From the NCBI RefSeq assembly GCF_026745355.1, contig NC_079205.1, positions 49,071,735-49,135,734 on the forward strand: DNA of 64,000 nucleotides. Direction: 5' to 3'. Below are positions 35,557-47,366 of the stretch, piece by piece. The position numbers and the translations under genes are program-made. How positions within the stretch are numbered: position 1 is the stretch's first letter; each line of letters opens with the position of its first letter. The DNA is from Beta vulgaris subsp. vulgaris (Eukaryota > Streptophyta > Magnoliopsida > Caryophyllales > Amaranthaceae). The notes beneath the pieces are model-generated. The model did no database searches, was not told the origin of the DNA, and saw only the letters and a program-made list of their open reading frames with translations.

Positions 35557-37366
35557 ATGTTTTCCTTTTGATTTAGGATTTAGGGTTTCTCAAAATTGAA
35601 TTGATTGGTTTTTGCTGAACTTGTAAATTTTTTACATAAAGCGAAATTGATTGCAAATGAGACAAATAAGGTGCTTTTCGTGCCCTAATTTTCTTCAACA
35701 TATTACTAGAGAAATATTCAGAAATTTTCACTTTGTTTTTGGTCTAATTTCGACTTTTAAAGTTGATTTAGCGATTAATTTTTATGCTTTTATTGCTAAT
35801 TTTCTACTTGAGTCATATAGTAGTATAGTTTTCAACTCTGTATTGTGCTACTGATTAGTAGATTATAGAACATGAAACTGAATTTCCGAAAATTGCAGTA
35901 TGAATCAGTTTAGCAATTATAGTGTAGTATTAGTTATAGTAATTGCTGATGTTGTTCTGTAGACTGTACTTGTGTTTAGGTGAATTTTATTATGATATCT
36001 AGTGCTTCACATTTTCTTGGAAAAGATAATGATGGAGTATGATTATTTTTTAAAGACAAATTGAATATCAATTCCATTGTTGAAGGCTTCAAGCAAATCA
36101 AATTGTAATTCTATGATGCTTTGTTAAGCTTGATGAATCGTCCACGGTTATTTTTGTCATTTTACTCCATTGTTTTCTAGATTACATATTCTGATGATGA
36201 CATTTCTGTATGCCATATTGTTTTAAGATCACATTTCATGTACTCCATCACCTTCACTTTAGTATGTCAGCAATACGGATTACTATACAATATATGGAAT
36301 TAAATTTATTGAATTAGGTTCAATATTAGAACCTGGTAGAACCCCGAAGACCTACAAGGAAACCATTTGAATTGATGTTGTTCGAATGATGACTCAATTA
36401 AGGGGTGAAGCCCAAAAGTTGAAGGACTTAAATTCGAGTTTACAGGAGAAGATCAAGGAATCGAAGGTCTGTATACTCTACCATGTCTAGTATCTAGTGA
36501 ACTTCTCTTGCAGCTTACCTTTTTGGTACGTAGTTATTCAAAAGTGGCTAAATTTGCTATTCTTTCTCTTTAGACTGAGAAGAATGAGCTCCGAGATGAG
36601 AAGTAGAGGCTGAAGGTCGAGAAGTACAAGTTAGAGCAACAACTGAAGACCATGAACACCCAACCTGGATACCTCCTAGGCCCAAATGTTATCCCAGCTG
36701 CTTTTTCTCCCACGGCTCAAGCTCCAGGGGGCAAGTTGGTGCGATTCATGGGATACATAGGAGTTGCCATGTGGCAATTCTTGCCTCCAGCTCCAGTCGA
36801 TACATCACAAGATCACGTGCTCCGTCCACTAGTGGCTTAATTGGTTATGTCCTTAGGCCTTTGTTAAGATTTACTATCATGCCTTAATAATTCTCCCCTC
36901 CCTTCTCTATTTCTCTTCTTTTTGGGTTCAATTGTCAATTTGATATTTGATTGTGCACTATTTTGTGTTCTAAAGTCTACTAACAAACTACATATGATGA
37001 GATGTGGAATGTGTATCTTAACAGTGGAACTTCAATGAATATGCCGCTTCTGATGGTTAGAAATGAAAGTGTAAAAATGTCTGAATTAGTAATTTTTCTC
37101 TTGTTTTATCCATCCCATCGTGTAAATTGGTTCTTTTACCCTTGGTTGACTAGTCTTAGATTCTACCTGGGCTTCATCGTGTAAATTGGTTCTTTTACCC
37201 TTGGTTGACTCTTTGACCCAAAATCGCAGCTGTAAATGATTAAATGTTGCGGTTTAGGAACGGATTAGTAAATAAATGGGATCTACTACGAGCCCACCTG
37301 ATGCGGACCTAAATCGCATCAGTAAGCCCGGTTTTGACCGCATCAGATAGAATTTTTTCCACTAGT
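33681..37366. mobile_element. CACTA-type non-autonomous element carrying gene fragments
   Basis: Left end CACTAGTGGAAAAAACG and right end (inverted) ACTAGTGGAAAAAATT are CACTA-type TIRs; the outermost right base is degraded, so the 3-bp duplication is not certain. Both ends carry many subterminal repeats of the CGGATCAGT/GATGCGG type (33760-33880 and 37260-37345), as CACTA elements do. Similar repeats also lie inside at about 34975-35130, so two related elements may be joined. No transposase is seen. The interior carries a bHLH gene piece (36320-36840) and CT-rich leader-like sequence (35200-35550). Confidence 0.7.
36320..36840 (+). pseudogene. Captured 3' part of an ILR3/bHLH105-like gene
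   Basis: Two exons flank a retained intron. The first (about 36320-36467) gives a helix-loop-helix segment with VRMMTQLRGEAQKLKDLNS followed by a coiled-coil SSLQEKIKES. A GT donor follows, and a second exon (about 36574-36840) gives TEKNELRDEK, then the family's C-terminal AMWQ..PPA.VDTSQDHVLRP end and a stop at 36838-36840. The first exon has lost its start and carries a stop before VRMM, and the second has an in-frame stop after DEK (TAG near 36604). ILR3-type (group IVc) bHLH factors act in iron-deficiency signalling. The retained intron shows capture from DNA, not from mRNA. Confidence 0.75.
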
Positions 37367-37603
37367 ATTCCCCGCAATAGTAAGGTTTGGGAATTGTGCT
37401 TCATTTAGCATCGTCGAAGCTCCTCCGTAACTTTCAGTGGTTGGTTTTTCTTTTTGCAAGTTTGCGCACAAATTCTCTCTTCCCCCAACAAATACAATGG
37501 ACTCTCTCATTTCATTTGATTTGCAAATTTTAATTGTTATGAAAACAAAACTAATGATCTATTGACTAATGTATTAGACTTTATAAGCTTCAATTGAATT
37601 TAA

Positions 37604-38918
37604 TTAATTGATTTGATTCTTCCTTACCGATTTTTTTTTATCTTTTTGTGCCTCTGGTCGGTCACTCTTTCTTGGCCAACGGACGGGTGCCCCAATCTTG
37701 GTTAAGGCATTTACGTCGCCTCCGACGTCGACGGAGAATCCATAGGAATCGAGAGCTGGAAAGGTTGGCGACTCCGTTCCTGTCTCATTACCTGCATTAT
37801 CGACAACGTCAGTAACATTGTTTACCTGATTTGAGCGACTGTACGGATGGTTTCGCCAATTGTTCTTTCTCGGGACAAAAGCTTTCCGGTCGTTGGGATT
37901 TTCAGGTGCACGACGCGTCGATATGGTGTTAAGGATGGCATCATCTTCTTCGAACCTCATCTGCGCTAATGCTCGCGATTTTACTTCCTCGAACGTCTGA
38001 CACGGATACTTCGTCAGGCAGTTGTAGAGTTTTGATCGCAGAATTAGACCTTTCCTAAAACATTCAATAGCAGTTTTAGTATCAAGGTCCTTAATGCTAA
38101 TCATCTCTTTATTAAAGCGATTATAATAATCAGGAACAAATTCTTTTGGTCCGTGGACGACGCCATATAGGTCGCTCGTCAGTTTCTCCAGGCTGCGACT
38201 GCCTTCGAACTTCTCATAGAACTTGTTGACTAGGGTGGAATGCCAATGCTGCCTGGCTTCAGGGATCCGAGCCATTTGAGGGCAGGACCGGTGAGCGTGG
38301 CTCCGAATGACTTGCATATACAAGCTTCCACTAGGTGCCAAGGAATTGACGCTTGCCACATCTGCAGCTTGTACTGAGCGACGTGCTCGCCTGGATCAGT
38401 CGAACCATCATAGTTAGCAACAAGGGCGGGCAAATTCAGCTTCTTGGGGAGTACGGCCTTCGAGATCCTTTTTACGAATGGAGATTCCGCATAGCCGTTA
38501 GGATGCTCTACGATGCTTGGCGTTGGAGCTCCAGGGCGCTGGGACATGAGCTTCATGAGGCGCCTATACTGTTTTTTGATCAGGATCATGCGCTTCGCCA
38601 TGCGATTTGCTTCTCCCTCGCAGGATTCTCTTCTGCATCATTCGAGGGTTCTTCGTCCTCGGGCTCTGCGTCATCTTCGGATTCGGCATTATCTGAATCG
38701 GAGAGATCCCGCATAAGGGGGATGTCGTTCATATTGGTACGACATTGGACCTTTGAGGCTTTGGCTGACACTAGCTCTTCTTGCAGCTTTTGAATCTTTT
38801 CTTGCGACGATGACAAGTCAGTGGCTAACCGCTCATTAGCTTGATTCATTTCGAGCATTTCTGCCCTCATTTGATCGTATAACCTCTGCATGTCGTCGAG
38901 ACTTGGTGTTTCTCCCAT
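37604..38918 (-). pseudogene. Ty3/gypsy Tat-type gag, frameshifted
   Basis: Minus strand: a coiled-coil N-terminus with an acidic stretch (38918 to about 38600), then a gypsy gag core with NYDGSTDPGEHVAQYK (about 38400) and LTGPALKWL (about 38270), then a frame change near 38240 and the continuation LTSDLYGVVHGPKEFV (about 38150) to a stop at 37604. This is the retrotransposon gag domain as found in Tat/Ogre elements. No protease, RT or integrase follows; the element is cut short at about 37600. Confidence 0.75.
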
Positions 38919-38960
38919 TTGATGGATTTGAACAGTAGTTGATCTGGTTATGCCCTATGG

Positions 38961-39310
38961 TGGGCGCCAAACTGTTTATGCTTAAATTTGCCTTTTACGA
39001 GAGAATTAAAGTGAGGGACAATTTAACTAGATTATGTATACGTCAATGCAAGGAATGGACTAAAAAGGGGATCAAAGGGATGAACACGCAAAAATGGTGA
39101 CGCGGAAAACCCCAATGAAGGTGGGTAAAAACCGCGGGTGGAGTTGGTTCCACCAATCTACTATCAAGGACTGTTGTTACCGATGTGCCACAGTCATTAC
39201 AGCTTAAGTTCTTTCTCGTTGAATACAAAATGTCGAGTGTGCCTCCTAATGAGATTGCCTTTTCTTTTGTATGTACTTTTTTCCTTGGCTTTTCTCCAAT
39301 AAACATCCTA
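38961..39310 (-). repeat. Gypsy primer-binding site and LTR end
   Basis: Minus strand reads ...CATAAACA then GTTTGGCGCCCACC, an LTR end in CA followed by a TGGCGCCCA-type primer-binding site as seen in Tat elements, then the gag leader. The LTR extends above 38973 to an undetermined end beyond 39310. Confidence 0.5.
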
Positions 39311-39829
39311 TTAATTCCCTAAGTAATTACAATAGTAACGGTTCCTTCATTATAAGAGATCTTCCTGCTAACCACGCTCCAACGACAGAATCTTCTTTCC
39401 TTCTTTATGCAATTTATTTTCATCAACGTATCTTGGCTGAATAAATGTCGCGTTGAACTCCTTCCTTTTTTGGACAATCAGTTACTGGTTTTAGACGACT
39501 TGGTCTTCACGTCCTCCCGTCGTGTATTAGTGTCAGAGTCACCATGTCATCGTGTCAATGTCATCCTGCAAAAATCAGCCATAACAAGGACGACTTCAAA
39601 TTATTATTTTTACGCACACACAAACTTACGAATACTTTTGAAATACACTTCGAACATCCAAATACTCAAACACTCAAACACTTTAAAGATTTCAAATCAA
39701 TTCTTCCTGATCATACTATATTTCTAGTTCCACGATTGCTCCGCCTGAAAGTTGTTACGCTCCCCAATCTAAACCGCATAAGTATAATCCTGAGGATCCT
39801 TGAATAATTATATTTTATTTTATTGAAGT

Positions 39830-40400
39830 TACTAACATTTTCTTGTCATGATGTAGATTTTTAATTGATAATCGCGTCTCTTTGTAAATTCTAACCTCTT
39901 TTTCTTTTATTTCCGAATATAATGTTAATATTATTATGGTTGTCCTGCGTGCTTTTATCACCCACATGTTATTATTGCTAAACAAGACCTAAAGAACTAT
40001 TCTAATTAATTCAGATAATTTGGACAACCTGCTAGGATTATTGTAATATGTTTGCATAATAACTTGTCACTAAATAATTAATATTTTTGTGAGTTTCCTG
40101 AACCAACCTAAATTAATTATCTTTAGGGTGATTTAAAACGTTGTTTGATTATTCTTTTGCATAAAATTTATAATGAACTGGTATTTATTAGAGGCCAACA
40201 ATGGGCAATATAGTTCCTACCTATATTGTACCCTCACCCCCAAACTCAAGTTTTGGTTCCTGACCGTCAATGGAGTCATGATGGAGAAATCTACATTCGA
40301 TAAGTCCCTAAGATTTCCCTTCCATTTCAATATCCAATTAGCTTTATGCATGATTCTTCCTCTAAAGATTTGTTGGCGACTTCAAAACATATAAACGCGC
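39830..40400. other. Intergenic, no gene seen
   Basis: AT-rich sequence between the gypsy LTR and the copia fragment. No supported feature. Confidence 0.45.
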
Positions 40401-41350
40401 TCACACCGCGTGTAGGCTTAAAGGAATTAAAAGTCCACGCCTACACCAACTCATGACCGTACCTCCTAATGTAAACACATAACCCAAAGTTGATTTTTGA
40501 TCATCCAAATCTCCACCGTAATCCGAATCACAATACCAAATCATACCATTTTTATCTTGGCGAAACTCCAAACAAACATGTGAGGTACCCTTCAAGTACC
40601 TTAGAAGCCACTCCAAAGCTTCCCAATTCCCTTTCCCGGGCCTTGACATATAACAGCTCACCATGCTCATCGTTTGAGCAATGTCTGGCCTAGAACATAC
40701 CATGACATACATCACACTCCCAACGACACTAGTATAAGGGATGTGAGCCATGGCCCCTTCTTCTTCTTATGATTGAGGATAAAGCTCCATTGAGAGCTTG
40801 ATGTGAGAACCGAGAGAAGTAGAAACGGGTTTTGCATTGTTCATTGAAAACCTCTCAAGAACCTTTTCAATGTACTTCCTTTTACTAAGGTACAACGCCC
40901 CCTTTTATCGATCTCTCCAAATCTCCATCCCAAGTATCTGATCTTCACCCAGATTCTTCATGTCAAACTCCCTATTCAACAACTTCTTCAAATTGTTAAC
41001 CTCAATCAAATGCTTGCAAGCAACCAACATATCATCAACATAAAGCAAAAGAAAAACGAAAGAACCACTTACTAGCTCTTTGTAGTAGACACAATTATCA
41101 TAGGAGGTTCTTGTGAATTCATGAGCCAACATAAACGAATCAAATCGCTTATACCATTGCTTGGGAGATTTCTTCAACCCATACAATGAGTTCATCAAAC
41201 GACACACATGCTCTTCTTTCCCTTCAACCATAAAACCTTCTGGTTGCTTCATGTAGATGTCCTCCGCCAAGTCCCCATGAAAGAAAGCAATCTTAGCATC
41301 AAGTTGGTGCAACTCCAAATCTTCCATAGCTACCAAGGCAAGCAACTCTA
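40401..41350 (-). pseudogene. Copia RT and RNase H fragment
   Basis: Minus strand: RT motifs QLDAKIAFFHGDL (about 41290), SLYGLKKSPKQWYKRFD (about 41170) and LLYVDDMLVAC (about 41040), then a stop and frame change near 40905-40770, then PYTSVVGSVMYVM, RPDIAQ and YCDSDYGGDLDDQKSTLGY of the RT/RNase H junction (40751 to about 40430). It ends within RNase H and has no LTR. The reading upstream of 41350 is replaced by CGGGTCGGG-type repeat sequence. Confidence 0.75.
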
Positions 41351-41354
41351 ATGG

Positions 41355-41790
41355 TTGATAATCGGGTCGGGTCATAGTCAGGTCAACTTTGTGTTCAGGT
41401 TGCATTCGGGACGGGCAAAGTTTGTTCGGGTACGGGTTATTATCGGGTTCATGAGATTTCAGGTCATATCGGGTCGGGTTAGATCGGGTTTCCGATCTCG
41501 CTAATAAATAAAACACATATAAGACTAATGAGAGTAAATTAAATAATTAAGGGAAAGTGACTAAATCATATATAGTATTTCATGACAATATTTTCCTTAA
41601 ATTTGTTAGAAAAGTAACTAATATGACAATTTTTCGGGTCAAGTTCGGGTTGTGGTCATCATTATCAGGTCAATTTCAGGTCGGGGTAGATTCGGATTCG
41701 GGTCTTATTAATTCGGGCCGGTTCAGGTTAGGTTATTTCTGGCTTTCGTTCTATTTCGGGTCGCTACTTCGGATATGGGTCTATTTTGCC
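41355..41790. repeat. CGGGTCGGGT-rich block, hAT-like
   Basis: Both ends (41365-41490 and 41630-41780) are rich in TCGGGTCGGGT/TTCGGGT motifs around an AT-rich core, as in hAT elements with subterminal repeats. Clean ends and a target duplication were not found. Confidence 0.4.
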
Positions 41791-41819
41791 AGCTATACTC
41801 CCAGCAAATCCAAAATATT

Positions 41820-43239
41820 TACTAATCCGGTCCAAAACCGGATCAGTAAATTATTTACTGATGCGGTTTGTTGTAAAAAACGGATCAGTTTCACAACTTA
41901 CTGATTCGATTTTTTTGTGAAAACCGGATCAGTAACTTGTGAAACTGATCCGATTTTTAGAAACAATCGCACAGTTTGCTCTTAATTATTTAAAAAAAAA
42001 TGTAGTTCCTAATTTCATCTAGCCAACAAGCATTTGGCACAAAAAACAAATCAACCGACCAAAAATAACATAAACCCGACGAATGGGAGGGAGTTTACAA
42101 TAACAAAAATAATGAAACATGTTACAATATTGATATCATTGCCAAACAAATACAAATAAAACTAGAACCGAATTAGTAACACAAATCAATACAAAAATCA
42201 ACCAAAAAAATTAACGACAATCTAAGAGAAAATACAAACAAAAAGAAAATATATTATAAATAAAACTAATAACATAATAAAAACGAAAATAAATTACAAA
42301 TAACATTAGTAACAAAATAAAAAAAAAAGAAAATAAATTACAAATAAAATTAATAGCATAATAAAGATGAAAATAAATTACAAAAAAACTAATAACAGAA
42401 TAAAAACGAAATTAAACGGAAAAAAATTGAACGAAAATACTAGAAAACGAGAATATAAATGAAAAAAAGAATCAAACGAAAAAACTAGAGAAATTAAATG
42501 AAAAAACTAGAGAAATTAAATGAAAAATCTCTAGTTTCAGATCTAAATTCACTTCCTGCCTCTTCCTTTGCGTTTCCTTCGATTTTCTACTGGCGCTTCT
42601 TCCTTCAATTTTCTTTAATGGCGCTTCGTTCTTTGAGTTTCTTTAATGGCGTGGCTTCGATTGTGGATTTGATTGAAGCATTCGACATATGAGAGAGGGA
42701 AGAAGTGTGATTGAGGCGCTTCGTTCGATTGTGGATTTCAGCGTGATGAGAGAGAAGAGTGTTAGAGTTAGGGTGATGAGGGGTTAGAGTGGTGGTGTGA
42801 GAGTGGTGGCGTGAGGGTGGAGGGATTTCTGGGTGTTAGAGTTAGGAGGTTGCATCTGATGAGAGAGGAGAGTGTTAGGATTAGAAGGAGAGAAGAGTGA
42901 CGAAGGGAGTGACGAGCCTTAGATCCATAAAGCATCCAACTGGGCTGAATGGAACAATTCAGCATGCTGGGCCGAAAGCGTGCGTGCTGGGCCAAAGGAA
43001 TTCAATGTGCTGGGACAAAGATTGGAAACACAGGTTTTTCAGAGCGAAAAAATAACAGAAATCTGATGCGGTCCTCTGAACTGAATCAGATTTTTAAAAA
43101 ACGCATCAGTTTATGAAATCTGATCTGGTCCACAAAAGGATTGCTCAAATTGTCCTCCCAGCTTTCCCTCCCATTTTTTATGTTGATTTTCGGATGCGGA
43201 TTTACAAAAACTGGATCTGTTACCAAGTAACAGATAGTG
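41820..43239. mobile_element. Second CACTA-like element
   Basis: Subterminal repeats AACCGGATCAGTAA, GATGCGG and ACTGATCCG at 41826-41960 and 43060-43225 match those of the 33681-37366 element. The right end read inverted starts CACTATCTGTTACTTGG at 43239. No matching left CACTA end was found. The interior is A-rich (42050-42520), then has a CTTCCTTTGCGTTTCCTTCG-type stretch and a purine-rich block (42690-42930) without recognisable coding sequence. Confidence 0.5.
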
Positions 43240-43439
43240 TTGTGCCTGACACAGCTCGCCTGTGCGCTTGGTGCACCGCCTAGCTTTTGAAACGGTTTGA
43301 CAGCTTTTAAATCACATTTTAACGATTTTCTTTTTATCTTTTAAATCCGAAAATCTGAGGTTATAAGATAAAATTCGATTTTAATGATGAAAATTTCTTT
43401 GAAAAGTATTAATTTTATTAAATAAAATAAAACAATTAA

Positions 43440-44692
43440 TGGTTTTTTCACTAGGAACCCTTGTGGTTTTTCAAAATTCATGGGGTAAATGCATCAGGTA
43501 GGTACCCTTACTATTTCAGTAAAATTCATGAAATGTCTTTTATGACTAATGGCGTCAAGTTTCCATTAGTCATTAATCTTAATTAACCCTCTAACCCTAA
43601 TTAAGCCCTCTAACCCTAACCCTAACTCTCTAACACCTCACCCCCATTCTAAACCCTAACCCCAACTAACCAACCACCACAACCCCCTCTACCCTCCCCC
43701 ACCCCGTAGCCGCCCTCCTCCCACCCCGCAGCCCCCATTCCCATCACCTCCCTCCCCCTCCCCCACAGTCCCGCAATCCCCTTCGTCCTCCCACTCAGCC
43801 ATTGCCCTCCCTCTCCCTCTCAGCCACCGCCTCCACTACTTGTCAAGCCAACCACCGCCCCCACTGCTTGTCAAGCCATCCACCACCCGAATTCGCGACC
43901 CCTCTCTCTCTCTCATCACTTACTCATCGTCGGTTCCCCCTTTCCTCTCTTTACACAAGCAACCACCATCCATGAGCTTTTCTTCGAAACCCAAATTTTT
44001 TTCCGAACCTAGAATCTGAAACCTAGAATTTATGGAGTCGATTAAAGCGTGAAGCCAAGCGACGAAGCATGTGGGGCCCAGCACGCGCACTGAGCTTGCT
44101 TCTTTTAGTGCTTTAAAGATGGAGCCACATCTTACACACTAATCCGAACACTTCTTTGTCTTTGTAATTCTCTAATTTCGATAGAATTGATCTTAGTTCG
44201 TCGCATCCATGGACGTTATTGTTGTTGTTGTGATCGGATATGTGACCGTTTTCTCTCTCCTTTAACTGCGTCTCTAACATTAACATTGATGGTCGGATTG
44301 GAGAAGGAGTATAATTGGGGGTTGCTAGGTGGGGGTTGCGAGGGTGGGGGAGGGGGAGGGGGTGTCCTACGGGGCTACGGGGGTGGGGGTAGTGGAGGGG
44401 GAAGGAAGGTGGTGGTGGTGGTAGTGGTTGGGTTAGATTTGAAGTTAGGGGGTTAGGGTTAGGGTAAGGTTAAAGTTAGAGTTTAGTTAGTTAATTAGGA
44501 CTAATTATGGTTTAATTAGGTTTAGAGGGGTTAATTAGGGTTAATGACTAACGAAAAGTTGACACCATTAGTCATAAGGGCATTTCGTGCATTTCACCCC
44601 CCCAAAGTAAGGGTACCTGGTGTATTTTTTAACAAAAAGCAGGGGTACCCCTTGAATTTTGAAAATCACAGGGGTACTTGGTGAAAAAAACG
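43440..44692. mobile_element. MULE-type element with perfect 9-bp target duplication
   Basis: AACAATTAA flanks it at 43431-43439 and 44693-44701. TIRs of roughly 150-200 bp (ends TGGTTTTTTCACTAGGAAC and, inverted, CGTTTTTTTCACCAAGTAC) are partly diverged. The inner arms are CTAACCCTAA-rich and C-rich on the left (43575-43870) and the inverse on the right (44320-44470). The short open frame at 44187-44456 is a Gly/Val low-complexity reading of the G-rich arm and is not considered a gene. Confidence 0.8.
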
Positions 44693-45433
44693 AACAATTA
44701 ATTATTATTGAATAACTAATTGGGCTTTTTCGAAGAGTTACGCTCAAAATACAATGAATTATCATGAATAATTAATTGGGTTTTTAAATACGATTTTGGA
44801 TCTTTATTATAATAAACTTTTAACACTTTTAAAATACTTTTGGATTTGGCTATTCGGACTACTTTCTCCTTGTGGGTCGACCAATTAAGATTGTGGTATA
44901 TTTCATCATTGGGCCCTTAAATGAGGAGACATGATTATGTGTCTACAATTAGATTCCCCTCCCATCCTCCCAAGTTATCGATCTCTATTCTATGCTTTAA
45001 TTTTAGTAGTCTCTAGAGGAGTTTTGTGTCCATATAGAAAGACGAAAATTCCCTCGCTCATATAATAATTTAATTGAATTTATTTAAAAAGTGATGCAAA
45101 CATATTATAATTAATGAATTTTTCTACATAAGTACGTGATTATTTAATTTTTACTAAGAAATAAAGTAAAATTTTCTTTACATAAACTTTATGAACAACT
45201 TTTCTTATATATTATTGGAGGTTATTAGTATAAAACAACTTTAATTGCCTTCGCATGCCTTATGTGCATATAAAGACTACTAGTAGATAGTAGATAGATG
45301 TGAATAGCCATATTGCATGTCAAAGAGTCGTCGAAAATTCTATCTACCTCCACATAAGTCAAAATAGGCATAGCTAATTAACTATTCTTTTTTAGACGAC
45401 TTATATCCAATAACATTTACCAACCCTAGTTCT

Positions 45434-45434
45434 A

Positions 45435-45484
<50 letters not shown>

Positions 45485-45492
45485 TATATATA
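45434..45492. repeat. (TA)n on the left of the pararetrovirus
   Basis: Nearly pure TA repeat at the junction of host flank and viral sequence. Confidence 0.9.
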
Positions 45493-45639
45493 TAGGATAA
45501 ATACCAAGGATGTAGGGTGTTAACAGATAATACAGAGATAAGATAAAATGTTAAAATAAAACATAAAACAATTATAAATAAGGCGGTTTAATCAGCCATT
45601 GCTTAAAATGAAAGACTTACAAATCGTCTTGATATGAAA

Positions 45640-46018
45640 CTAAAATACTAAAGAGAGTTACAAATTTATTTGTGGAAGAAGAGAGAGAGAGAGAGATTTT
45701 CTGAGGAGCTTTTGTTCGTGTATTTTGCTCTGCCCTTAATCTGAAGAAGAGTCCTCAATATATGGCAGGGGAGAACTAGTAATGTCACGTTGTTTTACTG
45801 TGTATGAACAATTTGTCTTCTGCTTTAAACTGTTCACAATTGTTTGTGCTATGTTTAATAGCTTTAACTGTTGATGAATAGTTTTGTAGCTTTATACTGT
45901 TGAGAAACTTGTCTGTTGCTGTTCAAAATTACTAGTGAGACTGTAGTTCTGAAGCATTTTGTCTGTTTGCTGCGTAAAACCTTTGCTGCTTTGAAGATAG
46001 TGAATTTTTTTTTTTTTT
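45640..46018 (-). promoter_or_regulatory. Putative viral intergenic region with TATA-like motif
   Basis: Non-coding sequence after the last viral frame. On the minus strand a CATATATTGAGG motif at about 45754-45765 is followed by a CT-rich leader, which could be the pregenomic RNA promoter. Position fits; the assignment is inference. Confidence 0.35.
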
Positions 46019-47366
46019 TTAAGTCTGGAAACCAGCATCTTCTTCATCGTCACTCAGGTGGATGGAGGAGTCTGCTATTGTTTCATTGTCCGAGGTTATG
46101 GAGGATTCAGACATGCTATTAGCTAGCTGTCGAAGGATCCGTGCGTAATCTTCGGGGGTTTTAGCTGAGGCAAGCAAGGAATTTGCTTGTGATTTACGGG
46201 CTAGGAACTGAGATTGTTCTGCCCCTGATGTCATGATACCTGTGTTACTATTTTTCTTTAGCCATTCTCTAATGGCTGGTTCGAGAATAGACTGCGGAGC
46301 ATTGAAGTTTGACCACCATCTAGTTTTAAATTTTCTTTGTAGGACCATGCCCCCTTGATCTTGGTTGATTTCGAGGAACCATTGACAAACCCAAGGGAGG
46401 TAGAACTTCATTGAAAATAAACATAAGGCAGGAAAACGCCTTTCAATATTTGAAGGTTTATATTGGGTTCTAAAAGTATTATAGCTTTTTGTGACTTCAG
46501 GGTGAAGGATTTCTGTAGAAGAGCCATAGAATTTCCACCAATGTGTAAACCAAGATGGCAATTTTTCTGGCTGTATGGTTTTAGTGTTAAAGTAGATTAA
46601 CCAAGAATGGGATAATCTATTGTTTTGTATTAGGAAGGTGGAGAACCAAGCCTGTTGGTAATCCCAATAATTAAAGGTTTTACAATGTGGGAAAGTGTTG
46701 TTGAAGCTAATAGGGAAGGCTTTGTGTTTTGAAAGGTCTTGATTCCAGTCGTGAGGACTGAGAACCTTTAGGATTTTGATGGTTGAATAAGATGGCTCAG
46801 TATGTTCATTCTTATAGAAAAAGTGCTTGAATTCAGCAGAGCCAGTGGTTTCAAGGATCGTCTGGTAATAATCTGTTGTTTTAGTACGATCCCAGGTTTG
46901 TAGAACCAGTTTTTCCCAAAAACTTTTGAATTGAAACATAAGGATCATCATCATGATACCCATGTTCAATAGTTATAATGTTTTGAGAAGCAGTTTTTAC
47001 AAAATATTCGGAAGTCTCATTTTTCTTTGGTTGAGCCAACACAACCTGAGAGCTGCCTGTTTTAACAAATTGTTTTTGAGGAAGGGTTTTTTGGGAAGAT
47101 TCTCCTTCCTCTGGTTTTGAAATAACTGTAATATTTTTACCTGCGTGATTTTTGTCTTCTATGACTGCTTTGTTGGAGTTTTCCTGGCTTTGCTTTGAGC
47201 TTTGGAAAGCTTGGAGTATTTGGGGGTGTTTTAGGATAGAAGAAGGGTGCTCAGAGATGGAAAGGAGCCAGTCTTGAACTTCCTGAGTTCTATCAATGGA
47301 GGAGGTTTCACTTTCCATATTCTGAACTGCGTCGTACCAGGTTTTTATTGGTTTTGTGTGGTGCAT
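46019..47366 (-). pseudogene. Pararetroviral second frame (ORF2-like), frameshifted
   Basis: Starts at ATG 47366, overlapping the end of the RNase H frame. The first part (47366 to about 46890) is Ser/Gln/Lys-rich. A frame change near 46920-46890 leads into a Trp/Phe-rich domain with WDYQQAWFSTFL and RWWSNFNAP, ending in an acidic tail (DDEEDAGF) at 46019. Such proteins accompany florendovirus polyproteins and have no known function. The long open second part (about 290 residues) is the best-preserved piece of this copy. Confidence 0.7.

Noticed and set aside
36652..36840. Functional bHLH gene
   Set aside because: The start, DNA-binding region and first exons are missing, and in-frame stops interrupt both remaining exons.
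43600..43625. Interstitial telomere
   Set aside because: The CTAACCCTAA runs are short, degenerate and mirrored in the other TIR, so they belong to the element.
44187..44456. Gly/Val-rich protein gene
   Set aside because: Low-complexity reading of the G-rich inverted arm of a MULE-type element.
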